Source: an uncultured Clostridium sp. (GTDB lineage Bacteria > Bacillota > Clostridia > Clostridiales > Clostridiaceae). From it: a DNA stretch of 63,324 nt. The position numbers were made by a program, and so were the translations under genes. The notes beneath the pieces were generated by a model. That model had not been told where the DNA came from. It ran no database searches and was given only the letters and a program-made list of their open reading frames with translations. Location: assembly GCF_900769625.1 (NCBI RefSeq), contig NZ_CAAGHK010000031.1, forward strand, positions 1 to 63,324, in the 5' to 3' direction. Positions 1 to 8,403 of this stretch are shown one piece after another. Positions within the stretch are counted from its first letter, which is position 1, and the number at the start of each line of letters is the position of its first letter.

Positions 1-150
1 CCAAACACCGTCCTTGTCAAAGAGTTTTATGGTAACTACGATTAGTTTGTGCAAATTGACGGTATTTGGTTCATTGTATTTTATGGAAATTTAATTACTT
101 GTAAAGTGGTGTTTAATAAACTAAATAATATTAAAAAATAATGGGAAATA

Positions 151-179
151 TTTACATAATTCAATATAAATAGTATAAT
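151..179 (+). promoter_or_regulatory. Sigma-A-type promoter ahead of a gene remnant
   Basis: TTTACA at 151-156 and TATAAT at 174-179 are separated by exactly 17 bases. The promoter lies 27 bases upstream of the ATG of the DUF1703 remnant. Apart from this, nothing recognisable was seen in 1-206. Confidence 0.55.
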
Positions 180-206
180 TATTTACAAAGTAAATATATA
201 GGGACT

Positions 207-512
207 ATGGCAGTACCAATAGTAAATGTTAAAGCACATTATGAGACCAAGAATGAAATAGAGACTTTAATTGAAGGAAAGGCAATAGAAAAACCAGTTC
301 ATGAAGATATAACATATGATGAAGTATATGATACAATGGATGAAGAAAGTAAATTTATAGAGCTTACCATTCCGAACAAAGAAGTTAAATATATATTTAA
401 AAATAAAATATTAAAGTGGTTTAAAGATAAAATAAAAGCTAGGGACTTTTCTCAAATGTATGATGCTATTATATTGGGAAATAAAAATGTTAAACAGAAT
501 AGTATAAAGTGA
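207..512 (+). pseudogene. Remnant of AAA-ATPase-like / DUF1703 (PD-(D/E)XK-associated) protein
   Basis: A 101-residue reading frame that matches, from memory, two separate blocks of the large clostridial 'AAA-ATPase-like plus DUF1703' family: the linker block around residues 20-38 (E-LIEGKAI-KPVHEDITY) and the block at residues 50-72 (IELTIPNKEVKYIF, then KILKWF). Full-length members exceed 500 residues, with an N-terminal ATPase part and a C-terminal nuclease-like part. Both are missing, and so is the conserved LWNFLFF-GYL stretch normally found between the two blocks, so the gene has lost its ends and suffered an internal deletion. These proteins are often multicopy and of unknown role. No good ribosome site precedes the ATG. 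A short functional protein cannot be excluded, but a decayed copy is the simpler reading. Confidence 0.6.
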
Positions 513-591
513 TTTGTACTATCCTTTTAAATTATTTAGGAGTATTTCTATAAGTATTATGGATACAAATTAAAGTGATGGAAAAAAATAC

Positions 592-646
592 TTGACAATT
601 TTTGTTTACATATGTAAACTGAAATCAAGATGTACAATTGTAAACT
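592..646 (+). promoter_or_regulatory. Promoter overlapped by two palindromic operators (TACAnnTGTA type)
   Basis: TTGACA (592-597), 17 bases, then TAAACT (615-620) form a promoter. A perfect 16-bp palindrome GTTTACATATGTAAAC occupies 604-619, filling the spacer and entering the -10. A second, imperfect copy (TGTACAATTGTAAAC) lies at 631-645, over the expected start site. TACAnnTGTA dyads are the recognition pattern of BlaI/MecI-type winged-helix repressors; that assignment is inference. No such regulator or target gene is adjacent. Confidence 0.6.
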
Positions 647-717
647 AAAAAGTAAAGAGAAAAGTTATTATTTTAAGCTAAACTAAGTGACTTTAAGTTT
701 ATTTGGTTTAGTTTTTT
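627..717 (+). ncRNA. Candidate short transcript between an orphan promoter and a terminator
   Basis: From the expected start (about 627) to the terminator T-run (712-717) the predicted RNA is about 90 nt and contains no open frame with a ribosome site. It could be a regulated small RNA, a premature-termination leader for the AIM24 gene at 829, or what is left after deletion of a regulated gene. Only the flanking signals are visible; no RNA family was recognised. Confidence 0.35.
678..717 (+). terminator. Rho-independent terminator
   Basis: CTAAACTAAG (678-687) pairs with TTTGGTTTAG (702-711) with two G-T wobbles, followed by six T (712-717). It ends the short transcript described above. Confidence 0.65.
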
Positions 718-828
718 GATTTTGGGCAAGAATTTTATGTGAGGAAATATTTTTAAATACATTTATAGTATATAATTTAAGAAATAGAAGGGAATTAAGC
801 AATAGGTGATTATAAAGGGGAACTAGGT

Positions 829-1665
829 ATGAGAAGTTCATTAAATTTTACAAACAAGCTAACGAAAATTGCTGAAATGGAAAATGACTCGACATTTCAG
901 ATATTAGAATATGAAAACTTAGAAGGTGCAACTGATGTAGAATCAGCACTTGGATTAAATATAATCAGAAAGAGTGGCATAAAGCTTAAGCAGATTAGAA
1001 TAATGTTGGAAGACAGCAGTGTAATACTTGAACCAGGAGCACTAAGCTATATGAAGGGCAATATTAAAATAAACACCAAAACAGGAGGAGTCTTTGGATT
1101 AGGTAAAAAGCTTATATCAAGCAAGCTCACAGGCGAAACTGTATTTAAGCCTGCTTATAGTGGAAGTGGTGAGATATTTCTTGAGCCTTCTTTCGGAAAT
1201 TTTGCTTTGATCGAACTTGAAGATGATGAAATAGTTGTCGATGATGGAATGTTTTTTGCGTGTGAAAGTGGTGTTGAAGTTGGAGTATCTATACAAAAAA
1301 GTGTATCAGCAGCACTTTTAGGTGATGAAAGCATTTGTCAGACAAAGATAAGTGGAAGTGGTATAGTAGCATTAGAGATACCAGTTCCTGAAAGTGAAAT
1401 ATTTAAATGCGTATTATTCAATGATACGTTAAAAGTTGATGGAAATTTTGCAATATTAAGAACTGGGAATATAGAATTTACTGTTGAAAAGTCATCAAAA
1501 TCTATTGTTGGTTCTGTAGCTAGTGGTGAAGGGCTTGTGAATGTTTATAGAGGCTCAGGCGAAGTATGGATTGTACCAACAAAAAGTGTATATTCTGATT
1601 TAAAATTGAAGGGTTTATCTGAAATGAGAAAATCACAGCATAAAATGGATACTGAAGAGGATTAG
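829..1665 (+). CDS. AIM24 family protein (TIGR00266 type)
   Basis: A 278-residue protein with the repeated beta-strand pattern of the AIM24/DUF124 family. Visible hallmarks are ILEPGALSYMKGNI (about residues 65-78), a glycine-rich turn with GVFGLGKKL, SGSGEIFLEPSFG in the middle, a second SGSGIVALEIPVP block near 188, and a C-terminal GSGEVWIVPT. The family is predicted to fold as a beta-helix-like barrel; its biochemical role is not established. The start is supported by AAAGGGG nine bases upstream of the ATG. It stands alone: a terminator precedes it at 678-717 and one follows at 1709. No signal peptide or membrane segment is visible, so a cytoplasmic location is likely. The family call is confident, the function unknown. 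Confidence 0.85.
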   Translation: MRSSLNFTNKLTKIAEMENDSTFQILEYENLEGATDVESALGLNIIRKSGIKLKQIRIMLEDSSVILEPGALSYMKGNIKINTKTGGVFGLGKKLISSKLTGETVFKPAYSGSGEIFLEPSFGNFALIELEDDEIVVDDGMFFACESGVEVGVSIQKSVSAALLGDESICQTKISGSGIVALEIPVPESEIFKCVLFNDTLKVDGNFAILRTGNIEFTVEKSSKSIVGSVASGEGLVNVYRGSGEVWIVPTKSVYSDLKLKGLSEMRKSQHKMDTEED

Positions 1666-1708
1666 AATATAAAATATAAATATTAAAATGAAATATTTTA
1701 AATACAAG

Positions 1709-1753
1709 GCTGATGTACAGAAGTAGATTTTGTATATCAGCTATTTTTATTTT
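1709..1753 (+). terminator. Terminator after the AIM24 gene
   Basis: GCTGATGTACA (1709-1719) pairs with TGTATATCAGC (1731-1741) over 11 positions with one wobble, followed by TATTTTTATTTT. Confidence 0.8.
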
Positions 1754-1863
1754 ATTACAAAACAGAAGAGTTGATAAATTTTAATACTATAGTAGATTAA
1801 AGTTGTAAAGTATAATGATGGAAGCTATAATTAAGGAAGGGAATAGATAAATGAGGTGGTAAA

Positions 1864-2181
1864 GTGAGTTCGTTAGAATCAAAAATCAAGAGCAAGGAAC
1901 TGGATTTATTCTTTAAAGCAATTTTAAAACTTGATGATATAGAAGAATGCTATAAGTTTTTTGAAGATGTAGCAACTATTAATGAAGTAAAAGCATTAGC
2001 TCAAAGACTTCATGTTGCAACACTTCTTAATAAGAAAAAGACTTATTCGGAAATTGCAGAAATAACTGGAGCAAGCACTGCAACGATAAGCAGAGTAAAT
2101 AGATGTTTGAATTATGGCAGTGATGGATATAATCTAATATTAGAAAAGCTGAAATATGATATAGAGAATATAGAAGATTAA
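1864..2181 (+). CDS. yerC: YerC/YecD family TrpR-related protein
   Basis: A 105-residue all-helical protein of the TrpR superfamily as found in Firmicutes (YerC/YecD). The DNA-binding helix-turn-helix is at residues 61-82 (YSEIAEITGASTATISRVNR), preceded by the family's AQRLHVATLL helix. TrpR itself is a tryptophan-dependent repressor. YerC relatives share the fold, but their ligand and targets are largely undefined, and no trp genes are nearby. The start is GTG at 1864, chosen because GAGGTGG lies just upstream and no ATG suits. It is a single gene 255 bases before glmM, with no terminator seen between them, so read-through into glmM is possible. Confidence 0.88.
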   Translation: MSSLESKIKSKELDLFFKAILKLDDIEECYKFFEDVATINEVKALAQRLHVATLLNKKKTYSEIAEITGASTATISRVNRCLNYGSDGYNLILEKLKYDIENIED

Positions 2182-2436
2182 TATAATCTGTAATTTAAAA
2201 TGCAGTTATTGAAAAAATATTATAAAATAGGATTTTATGTATATAAGATTGTAAATCCTTGAGAAAAATATTATACTATTTTAAGGCGAATTTTTGTAAA
2301 GATTATAAAAAATACTGTCTTTAATTATATAAGTGAAATAGTATAATATTGAAAGAACATTATACATTGTCTTTGTTTTTAGCTTTTCTTATGCAGAAAT
2401 AAAGATAATAAAAGAATAAAAAAGTGAGGTAAAATT

Positions 2437-3783
2437 ATGGGTAGAATGTTTGGAACTGATGGAGTAAGAGGAGTTGCCAATACAGAATTAACAGCACAAA
2501 TAGCATACAATCTTGGAAGAGCAGGAGCATATGTTTTAACAGAGGGAGCTCATAAACCTAAAATATTAGTTGCAAAAGATACAAGAATATCAGGTGATAT
2601 GCTTGTATCTGCATTAATAGCAGGTATTTTATCAGTTGGTGCAGAGGCTGTTGTATTAGGAGTTGTGCCAACACCAGCAGTTGCTTATTTGACAAGAAAA
2701 TATGGAGCTGATGCAGGCGTTATGATATCAGCATCACATAATCCAGTTGAATATAATGGTATAAAATTCTTCAATGATAAGGGATATAAATTATCAGATG
2801 AATTAGAAGATGAAATCCAAAGAGTTATTGAAAGTGATTTCGAAGGAGTTCCAAGCCCAACAGGAACTGATATTGGTAAAGAAACAATCGAAGTATCTGC
2901 TTTAGATGATTATATTGAATTTGCAAAGGAAACAATACCATACAGCCTAAAAGGATTAAAGATTGCTTTAGATTGTGCTAATGGTGCATCTTATAAATCA
3001 TCAGTAAAGGCATTTAGAGAATTAGGAGCTGATGTTTTTGTTATCAATGATAATCCAGATGGAACAAATATCAATGAAAACTGTGGATCAACACATCCTG
3101 AAGAATTAATGGAATATGTAGTTAAAAAAGGCTGTGATTTAGGATTCGCTTTTGATGGTGATGCTGATAGATGTTTAGCTGTTGATGAAAAGGGTAATCT
3201 TGTTAATGGTGATTTCATATTAATGTTATGCGCTAAGTATCTTAAGGAAATTGGAAAACTTAAAGATGATACATTAGTAGTAACAGTAATGAGTAACTTA
3301 GGTTTAGATATTGCAGCTAAAAAAGAGGGCGTAAATATTGTTAAGACAAGTGTTGGTGACAGATACGTTCTTGAAGAAATGATTAAGGATAACTATGTTC
3401 TTGGTGGAGAACAGTCAGGCCATGTTATCTTCTTAGATTACAATACTACAGGTGATGGATTAGTTACAGCACTTCAAATTGCATCAATAGTTAAGAAGAA
3501 AGAAGAAAAATTATCAGAATTATGTTCTATAATGAAAGAACTTCCACAAGTTTTAGCTAATGCAACAATACCAAATGAAAAGAAGAACTTATATTTAACT
3601 GACGAAGAAATACAAAGTGAAATCAAAAAGATTGAAGATGCATTAAACGGCGTTGGAAGAGTTCTTATAAGACCTTCTGGAACTGAACCATTAGTAAGAG
3701 TAATGCTTGAAGGTGAAAATCAGGCTGAAATAGATAAAATAGCTCATGGATTAGCAGATTTAATTGAAAAGAAATATTCTTAA
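2437..3783 (+). CDS. glmM: Phosphoglucosamine mutase
   Basis: GlmM converts glucosamine-6-phosphate to glucosamine-1-phosphate in the cytoplasm, the step after GlmS on the way to UDP-GlcNAc for peptidoglycan. The 448-residue length is normal. Visible motifs are the phosphoserine loop SASHNP (residues 98-103, Ser100 being the phosphorylated residue), the metal-binding loop DGDADR (240-245), the sugar-binding GGEQSGH near 328, and the phosphate-binding RPSGTEPLVRVM near 410. The N-terminus MGRMFGTDGVRG is typical and is preceded by GTGAGG. It is followed by a strong terminator. The partner enzyme gene glmS, controlled by its own ribozyme, is about 31 kb downstream in the same orientation. Confidence 0.97.
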   Translation: MGRMFGTDGVRGVANTELTAQIAYNLGRAGAYVLTEGAHKPKILVAKDTRISGDMLVSALIAGILSVGAEAVVLGVVPTPAVAYLTRKYGADAGVMISASHNPVEYNGIKFFNDKGYKLSDELEDEIQRVIESDFEGVPSPTGTDIGKETIEVSALDDYIEFAKETIPYSLKGLKIALDCANGASYKSSVKAFRELGADVFVINDNPDGTNINENCGSTHPEELMEYVVKKGCDLGFAFDGDADRCLAVDEKGNLVNGDFILMLCAKYLKEIGKLKDDTLVVTVMSNLGLDIAAKKEGVNIVKTSVGDRYVLEEMIKDNYVLGGEQSGHVIFLDYNTTGDGLVTALQIASIVKKKEEKLSELCSIMKELPQVLANATIPNEKKNLYLTDEEIQSEIKKIEDALNGVGRVLIRPSGTEPLVRVMLEGENQAEIDKIAHGLADLIEKKYS

Positions 3784-3821
3784 GAGATACATTTATAAAT
3801 AATTTAATTGTGATTTATATA

Positions 3822-3886
3822 AATACACTTTTATGTGATAAAACTATGAATTTAGTTTATATAACATAAAAGTGTATTTTTTATTT
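3822..3886 (+). terminator. Terminator after glmM
   Basis: A long stem: AATACACTTTTATGT (3822-3836) pairs with ACATAAAAGTGTATT (3864-3878), followed by TTTTATTT. The loop is about 27 bases. Confidence 0.85.
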
Positions 3887-3966
3887 AAATTAATTATTGA
3901 ATAACAAAGACATTACTAGGGGATATATAATCTTGATAGATTAAACTATAAGGAGGAGCATTGATT

Positions 3967-4380
3967 ATGTATAATGAGCCTAATAATGAATATTTGTTAG
4001 TTATGCCTGATGGAGAGTGCAAAGGATTTAATGATTTTGAATCAGCAAAGGCATATATAAATGTATATTATGAAAGATTAATTGATAAAAATGTTGATGA
4101 AGATGAATATAATGATGTAACTGAAATTGGGTCTGATGATACGAGGACTAAGATATGTACTAAATCAGGAGTTGAAGAAGGTAGGTGTGAATTGTACAAC
4201 ATGGAAGATGTTATAGATAAGATAAATTCAGATTTAGTGTTTGATGAAGAGAAAAAAGAAGTTATAGAAAAATTATGTAAATTAGAGATTAATTTCAATA
4301 TATATGATAATAATCTTGATGTATTAATATCGGATGTAGAGCCAATTGATATTATGGAAACTTATGGGGAAATGAATTAA
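3967..4380 (+). CDS. Hypothetical acidic protein, 137 aa
   Basis: No family recognised. The protein is strongly acidic (many D and E), soluble-looking, and has no signal peptide or membrane segment. Residues 1-30 read YLLVMPDGECKGFNDFESA, which suggests a small domain of the 'value plus modifier' kind but is not diagnostic. Two starts are possible: TTG at 3961, only four bases after AGGAGG, or ATG at 3967, ten bases after it. I chose the ATG because its spacing and codon are better. It is monocistronic, between the glmM terminator and the ilv leader. Base composition and codon use match the neighbours, so it is probably a real gene. Confidence 0.7.
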   Translation: MYNEPNNEYLLVMPDGECKGFNDFESAKAYINVYYERLIDKNVDEDEYNDVTEIGSDDTRTKICTKSGVEEGRCELYNMEDVIDKINSDLVFDEEKKEVIEKLCKLEINFNIYDNNLDVLISDVEPIDIMETYGEMN

Positions 4381-4561
4381 TATATATGTTTTACTTTAAA
4401 CTATAAGTTGAAAATAAAAGTAATATGTCAAATAAATAAAGGAATTGTTAATAAAGTATTAAAAAAATACTTACATTAATATATAATTGTCAAAAAGTTA
4501 TTTATGAAAATGGATTAAAAAACAAAAATGGTAAATAATATAATATAATGTTGACAATGGC

Positions 4562-4868
4562 AAAAGCCAGGAGTAAAATTTACTACAACAGGAAAATTAA
4601 ATATGTCCTTAAAGTTTGCAAAAGCTGAGAAGGAGACGGTTATTGAGCGTAATAAGTTCAAGAGAGTCGATGGATGGTGCGAATCGATACTTTAGCTTTT
4701 TAATTATCACTCCTGAGCTGAATCGAGAAAGAGAAATTTATTCTTGAGTAAAAGATATCCGGTGTGCATCCGTTATATGCAAGGGTTTGTTGGAACCTAG
4801 TGATATTAATACGGCGGAATATTATCCCACTTCTTATGATTTATATCATTAAGGGTGGATTTTTTTAA
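4562..4868 (+). promoter_or_regulatory. T-box riboswitch leader, Ile specifier (ATC)
   Basis: The leader of the branched-chain operon. Stem I is clear: GGAGACGG at its base, the apical motif AGAGAGTCGATGGATGGTG (4660-4679), and the 3' side of the specifier loop where ATC (4706-4708), one A, then CTCC follow the usual specifier layout; ATC reads isoleucine. A terminator-like hairpin with GGTGGATTTTTTT ends at 4868, just before ilvN. The antiterminator is atypical: the only TGGNACC is TGGAACC at 4791-4797, without the usual AGGGTGGNACCGCGG context. Binding uncharged tRNA would favour antitermination. T-box identity is confident; the specifier reading fairly so. Confidence 0.82.
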
Positions 4869-4889
4869 CTTTTTTTAAAGGAGGGACGG

Positions 4890-5393
4890 ATGATGGAAAA
4901 ACATGTATTATCTGTTTTGGTAAAGAATTCTTCAGGTGTTTTAAGCAGAGTCAGCGGGTTATTTTCAAGAAGGGGATATAATATTGATAGTCTAACTGTT
5001 GGAAGTACTGAAGATCCTGATGTTTCTAGAATGACAATAACACTTATGGCTTGTGATGATGTACTTGAACAGGTTAAGAAACAATTAGATAAGCTTGAAG
5101 AAGTAATACGTGTAGTAAACTTTAAAGCTAATGAATCTGTATACAGGGAATTAGTATTAATAAAGGTTAGAGCAAATGCTGAAAACAGATCTGCAATAAA
5201 TGAGACTGTAAAGATATTTAGAAGCAAAATAATAGATATATCAACTGATACTTTGACAATTGAATTGACTGGGGATGAGGAAAAGATATCAGCATTGATT
5301 AATTTAATGAAGGAATATGGAATTGAAGAAGTTGCAAGAACTGGGGTCACTGCACTTCAAAGAGGGGAAAAAACAATAAAAAATACAATATAG
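4890..5393 (+). CDS. ilvN: Acetolactate synthase small (regulatory) subunit
   Basis: The regulatory subunit that pairs with IlvB (encoded at 12058, the last gene of this operon) and confers valine feedback inhibition and full activity. 167 residues is the usual length. An N-terminal ACT domain is seen at residues 3-78 (VLSVLVKNSSGVLSRVSGLF, then RRGYNIDSL), followed by the ALS_ss_C domain from about 85 (RELVLIKVRA) to the end. Two adjacent ATGs (4890 and 4893) follow GGAGGGACGG; the first is used here. It is the first gene after the T-box terminator, so its expression should depend directly on the leader. Confidence 0.96.
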   Translation: MMEKHVLSVLVKNSSGVLSRVSGLFSRRGYNIDSLTVGSTEDPDVSRMTITLMACDDVLEQVKKQLDKLEEVIRVVNFKANESVYRELVLIKVRANAENRSAINETVKIFRSKIIDISTDTLTIELTGDEEKISALINLMKEYGIEEVARTGVTALQRGEKTIKNTI

Positions 5394-5520
5394 GATTAAT
5401 TTTAAGCATAAGCAATAAGTAGCATAAAAAGAGGGGAATTTAAATAAATAGATATAATAAGCAATGGTATTTTAAAATTTAGCAGAGTATAAGCAGTGAA
5501 AATATAAAGGGGGATAACAT

Positions 5521-7116
5521 ATGGCTAAGAATCAGGTTAAGATATTTGATTCTACTTTGAGAGATGGTGCTCAGGGCCAGGGAATTTCCTTTTCGTTGGA
5601 AGATAAAATCAAAATTGTAAAAATACTCGATAATATGCATGTTGATTTTATTGAAGCTGGAAATCCTGGATCAAATCCAAAGGATATGGAATTCTTTAAG
5701 CGGCTGAAGGAAATAGAAATTAAGAATTCTAAAATAGCAGCATTTGGCTCAACAAGAAGGCCTAATATAAAGGCTGAGGAAGATAAAAATTTAAAGGATC
5801 TGCTTTCATCAGGTTCAGAAGTACTTGTTGTATTCGGTAAGTCATGGGATTTCCAGGTTACTGAAATAATAAAGACTTCACTAGAAGAAAATCTCAATAT
5901 GATAAGAGATACAATAGATTACCTATGTAAAAACGGTAAAAGGGTTATTTTTGATGCTGAACATTTTTACGATGGTTTTAAATCAAATAAAGATTATGCA
6001 ATGGCAACTATTAAAGCAGCTCAGGAATCAGGAGCAGAAACAGTCGTATTATGTGATACAAATGGAGGAACATTACCACCGGAAATACATGAAATAACAA
6101 AATCTGTAGAAAAGACTATAGATATTGAAATTGGAGTTCATAGTCATGATGATATGGGAATGGCAGTAGCCAATTCAATCATGGCAGTTGAAGCAGGGGC
6201 TAAGCATGTTCAGGGAACTTTCATAGGCATAGGTGAAAGATGTGGTAATGCAAATCTTAGTGCAATAATACCAATATTAAAGTTTAAATTAGGAATTGAT
6301 ATCTTAGATGGAATCGACCTGATTGATCTTACTAAAACTTCAAGATTTATAGCGGAAGTATGTAATATGACACTTGATGATGAAAGTCCTTTTGTAGGGA
6401 ATTCATCTTTTGCACATAAAGGTGGTATGCATATTGATGCAGTGACAAAATGCTCAAAATCATATGAACATATAGAACCACAGCTTGTAGGAAATAAAAG
6501 AAGATTTCTTGTTTCTGAGGTCAGTGGAAAAAGTACAATACTTCAGGAAATTAGAAAAATATTCCCCAATGTATCGAAAGATGATGCTGCAGTTCAAAAA
6601 ATTACTGACAGATTGAAAGAACTTGAATATGAGGGATATCAATTTGAAGGTGCAGAAGGTACTGTTGAACTTATCATAAGAAAGCTCATAGGAAAATATA
6701 AACCATTCTTTAAATTGAATCATTTTAAAATAATTGGAGAACAGCCTTATGGAACTAATGATTTTTCTTCAACAGCTGTGATAAATATTACAGTTGATGG
6801 GCAGAATGAAATGACAGCCGCCGAAGGTGAAGGTCCAGTTAATGCATTAGATAAAGCAATAAGAAAAGCACTTGAAGTATTCTATCCAGAATTAAAACAG
6901 GCAAGGCTTGTTGATTATAAGGTTAGAGTACTGGATTCTCAGAGTGCAACAAAAGCAAAAGTAAGGGTACTAATTGAATCAACTGACGGAATTGAAACAT
7001 GGAGTACCGTAGGAGTATCCCGAGATGTTGTACAAGCTAGCTGGATAGCATTAGTTGACTCAATAGAATATAAATTGATAAAAGATATTGAAAAGAAAGT
7101 AAAGGCATATTTTTAA
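5521..7116 (+). CDS. cimA: (R)-citramalate synthase
   Basis: Condenses pyruvate with acetyl-CoA to (R)-citramalate, entering the threonine-independent route to isoleucine. 531 residues fits CimA of the TIGR00977 type. Domains: HMGL-like TIM barrel at residues 4-270, opening with FDSTLRDGAQGQGI and carrying the metal-binding GVHSHDDMGMAV (about 205-216) and the GIGERCGNA loop; linker; C-terminal LeuA-type regulatory dimer domain (about 400-525), the usual site of feedback control. HFYDGFKSNKDYA near 143 is typical of this CimA branch rather than LeuA. It sits between ilvN and leuCD, whose products also process citramalate. A start-proximal GGGGG supports the ATG. Substrate choice (citramalate rather than isopropylmalate synthesis) is inferred from family resemblance and context. 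Confidence 0.9.
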   Translation: MAKNQVKIFDSTLRDGAQGQGISFSLEDKIKIVKILDNMHVDFIEAGNPGSNPKDMEFFKRLKEIEIKNSKIAAFGSTRRPNIKAEEDKNLKDLLSSGSEVLVVFGKSWDFQVTEIIKTSLEENLNMIRDTIDYLCKNGKRVIFDAEHFYDGFKSNKDYAMATIKAAQESGAETVVLCDTNGGTLPPEIHEITKSVEKTIDIEIGVHSHDDMGMAVANSIMAVEAGAKHVQGTFIGIGERCGNANLSAIIPILKFKLGIDILDGIDLIDLTKTSRFIAEVCNMTLDDESPFVGNSSFAHKGGMHIDAVTKCSKSYEHIEPQLVGNKRRFLVSEVSGKSTILQEIRKIFPNVSKDDAAVQKITDRLKELEYEGYQFEGAEGTVELIIRKLIGKYKPFFKLNHFKIIGEQPYGTNDFSSTAVINITVDGQNEMTAAEGEGPVNALDKAIRKALEVFYPELKQARLVDYKVRVLDSQSATKAKVRVLIESTDGIETWSTVGVSRDVVQASWIALVDSIEYKLIKDIEKKVKAYF

Positions 7117-7131
7117 GGAGATGATTAGAAA

Positions 7132-8391
7132 ATGGGTATGACAATGACACAAAAGATTTTAGCTGCTCATGCAGGATTAGAATCTGTAAAAGCTGGACAA
7201 TTAATTGAGGCTAATCTTGATTTAGTATTAGGAAATGATATTACAACTCCAGTAGCTGTAAATGAATTTAAAAAATTTGGAACTGATAAGGTATTTAGTA
7301 AAAGTAAGATTGCAATAGTTCCAGATCACTTTACTCCGAATAAAGATATAAAGGCAGCTGAACAAGTAAAATATATTAGAGAATTTGCAAACAAAATGGA
7401 AATTGAAAACTTCTTTGAAGTTGGTGAAATGGGAATAGAGCATTGCTTAGTTCCTGAAAAAGGACTAGCTGTAGCTGGTGATGTAGTAATTGGAGCTGAC
7501 TCACATACTTGTACTTATGGAGCACTTGGTGCTTTTTCAACTGGTATAGGATCAACTGATATGGCTGCTGGTATGGCAACAGGTAAATGCTGGTTTAAAG
7601 TTCCATCAGCATTAAAATTTGTTCTTAAGAATAAACCAGCAAAATGGATAAGTGGTAAAGATATTATTTTACACATAATCGGAATGATTGGTGTTGATGG
7701 TGCTTTATATAAATCAATGGAATTTATAGGAGATGGATTACAATATCTTTCTATGGATGACAGATTTACAATGGCTAATATGGCTATTGAAGCAGGTGGA
7801 AAAAACGGAATATTCCCAGTAGATGATAAAACTGAAGAATATTTAAAAGAACATGCTTATAGAGAATGGAATAAGTATGAAGCTGATGAAGATGCTGAAT
7901 ATGACGAAGTTTATGAAATTGACTTAAGTACATTAAGACCAACAGTTTCATTCCCGCACTTACCAGATAACACAAGAACAATTGATAATACTGGTGATGT
8001 GAAGATTGATCAGGTTGTAATTGGTTCATGTACTAATGGTAGAATTTCAGACTTAAGAGTTGCAAGAGATATTCTTAAAGGTAAAAAGGTTGATAAATCT
8101 ATAAGATGTATTGTTATTCCAGGAACTCAGAAGATTTATCTTCAAGCATTAGAAGAAGGAATAATCAAAGATTTAATTGAAGCTGGAGCAGTAGTATCTA
8201 CTCCAACATGCGGACCTTGTCTTGGTGGACATATGGGAATCTTAGCAAAAGGTGAAAGATGTGTATCAACAACAAACAGAAACTTTGTAGGAAGAATGGG
8301 TCATGTTGAATCAGAAGTTTATCTTGCAAGTCCAGCAGTTGCAGCAGCATCTGCAATAACAGGAAAAATAACTGATCCAGAATTAGTGTAG
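7132..8391 (+). CDS. leuC: 3-isopropylmalate / citramalate dehydratase, large subunit
   Basis: An aconitase-family [4Fe-4S] hydrolyase subunit acting with LeuD to isomerise 2-isopropylmalate (leucine route) and citramalate (isoleucine route). At 419 residues it is the short clostridial/archaeal type. Motifs: ADSHTCTYGALGAFSTGIGSTD near residue 124, VIGSCTNGR near 300 with the first cluster cysteine, and TPTCGPCLGGH near 361 with the CxxC pair. The start ATG follows GGAGATG; the gene begins 15 bases after cimA and ends 12 bases before leuD, so the three are translated from one message. Confidence 0.95.
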   Translation: MGMTMTQKILAAHAGLESVKAGQLIEANLDLVLGNDITTPVAVNEFKKFGTDKVFSKSKIAIVPDHFTPNKDIKAAEQVKYIREFANKMEIENFFEVGEMGIEHCLVPEKGLAVAGDVVIGADSHTCTYGALGAFSTGIGSTDMAAGMATGKCWFKVPSALKFVLKNKPAKWISGKDIILHIIGMIGVDGALYKSMEFIGDGLQYLSMDDRFTMANMAIEAGGKNGIFPVDDKTEEYLKEHAYREWNKYEADEDAEYDEVYEIDLSTLRPTVSFPHLPDNTRTIDNTGDVKIDQVVIGSCTNGRISDLRVARDILKGKKVDKSIRCIVIPGTQKIYLQALEEGIIKDLIEAGAVVSTPTCGPCLGGHMGILAKGERCVSTTNRNFVGRMGHVESEVYLASPAVAAASAITGKITDPELV

Positions 8392-8403
8392 GAGGTATTA
8401 GTA

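Noticed and set aside
4562..4868. Leader-peptide attenuation (enteric ilv style) for the branched-chain operon
   Set aside because: No short frame rich in Ile, Val or Leu codons with a ribosome site; T-box stem I motifs are present instead.
4865..5350. A 161-codon open frame on the minus strand across ilvN
   Set aside because: It is antisense to a clear ACT-domain gene, has no ribosome site and a Ser/Leu/Phe-rich product typical of frame shadows in AT-rich DNA.
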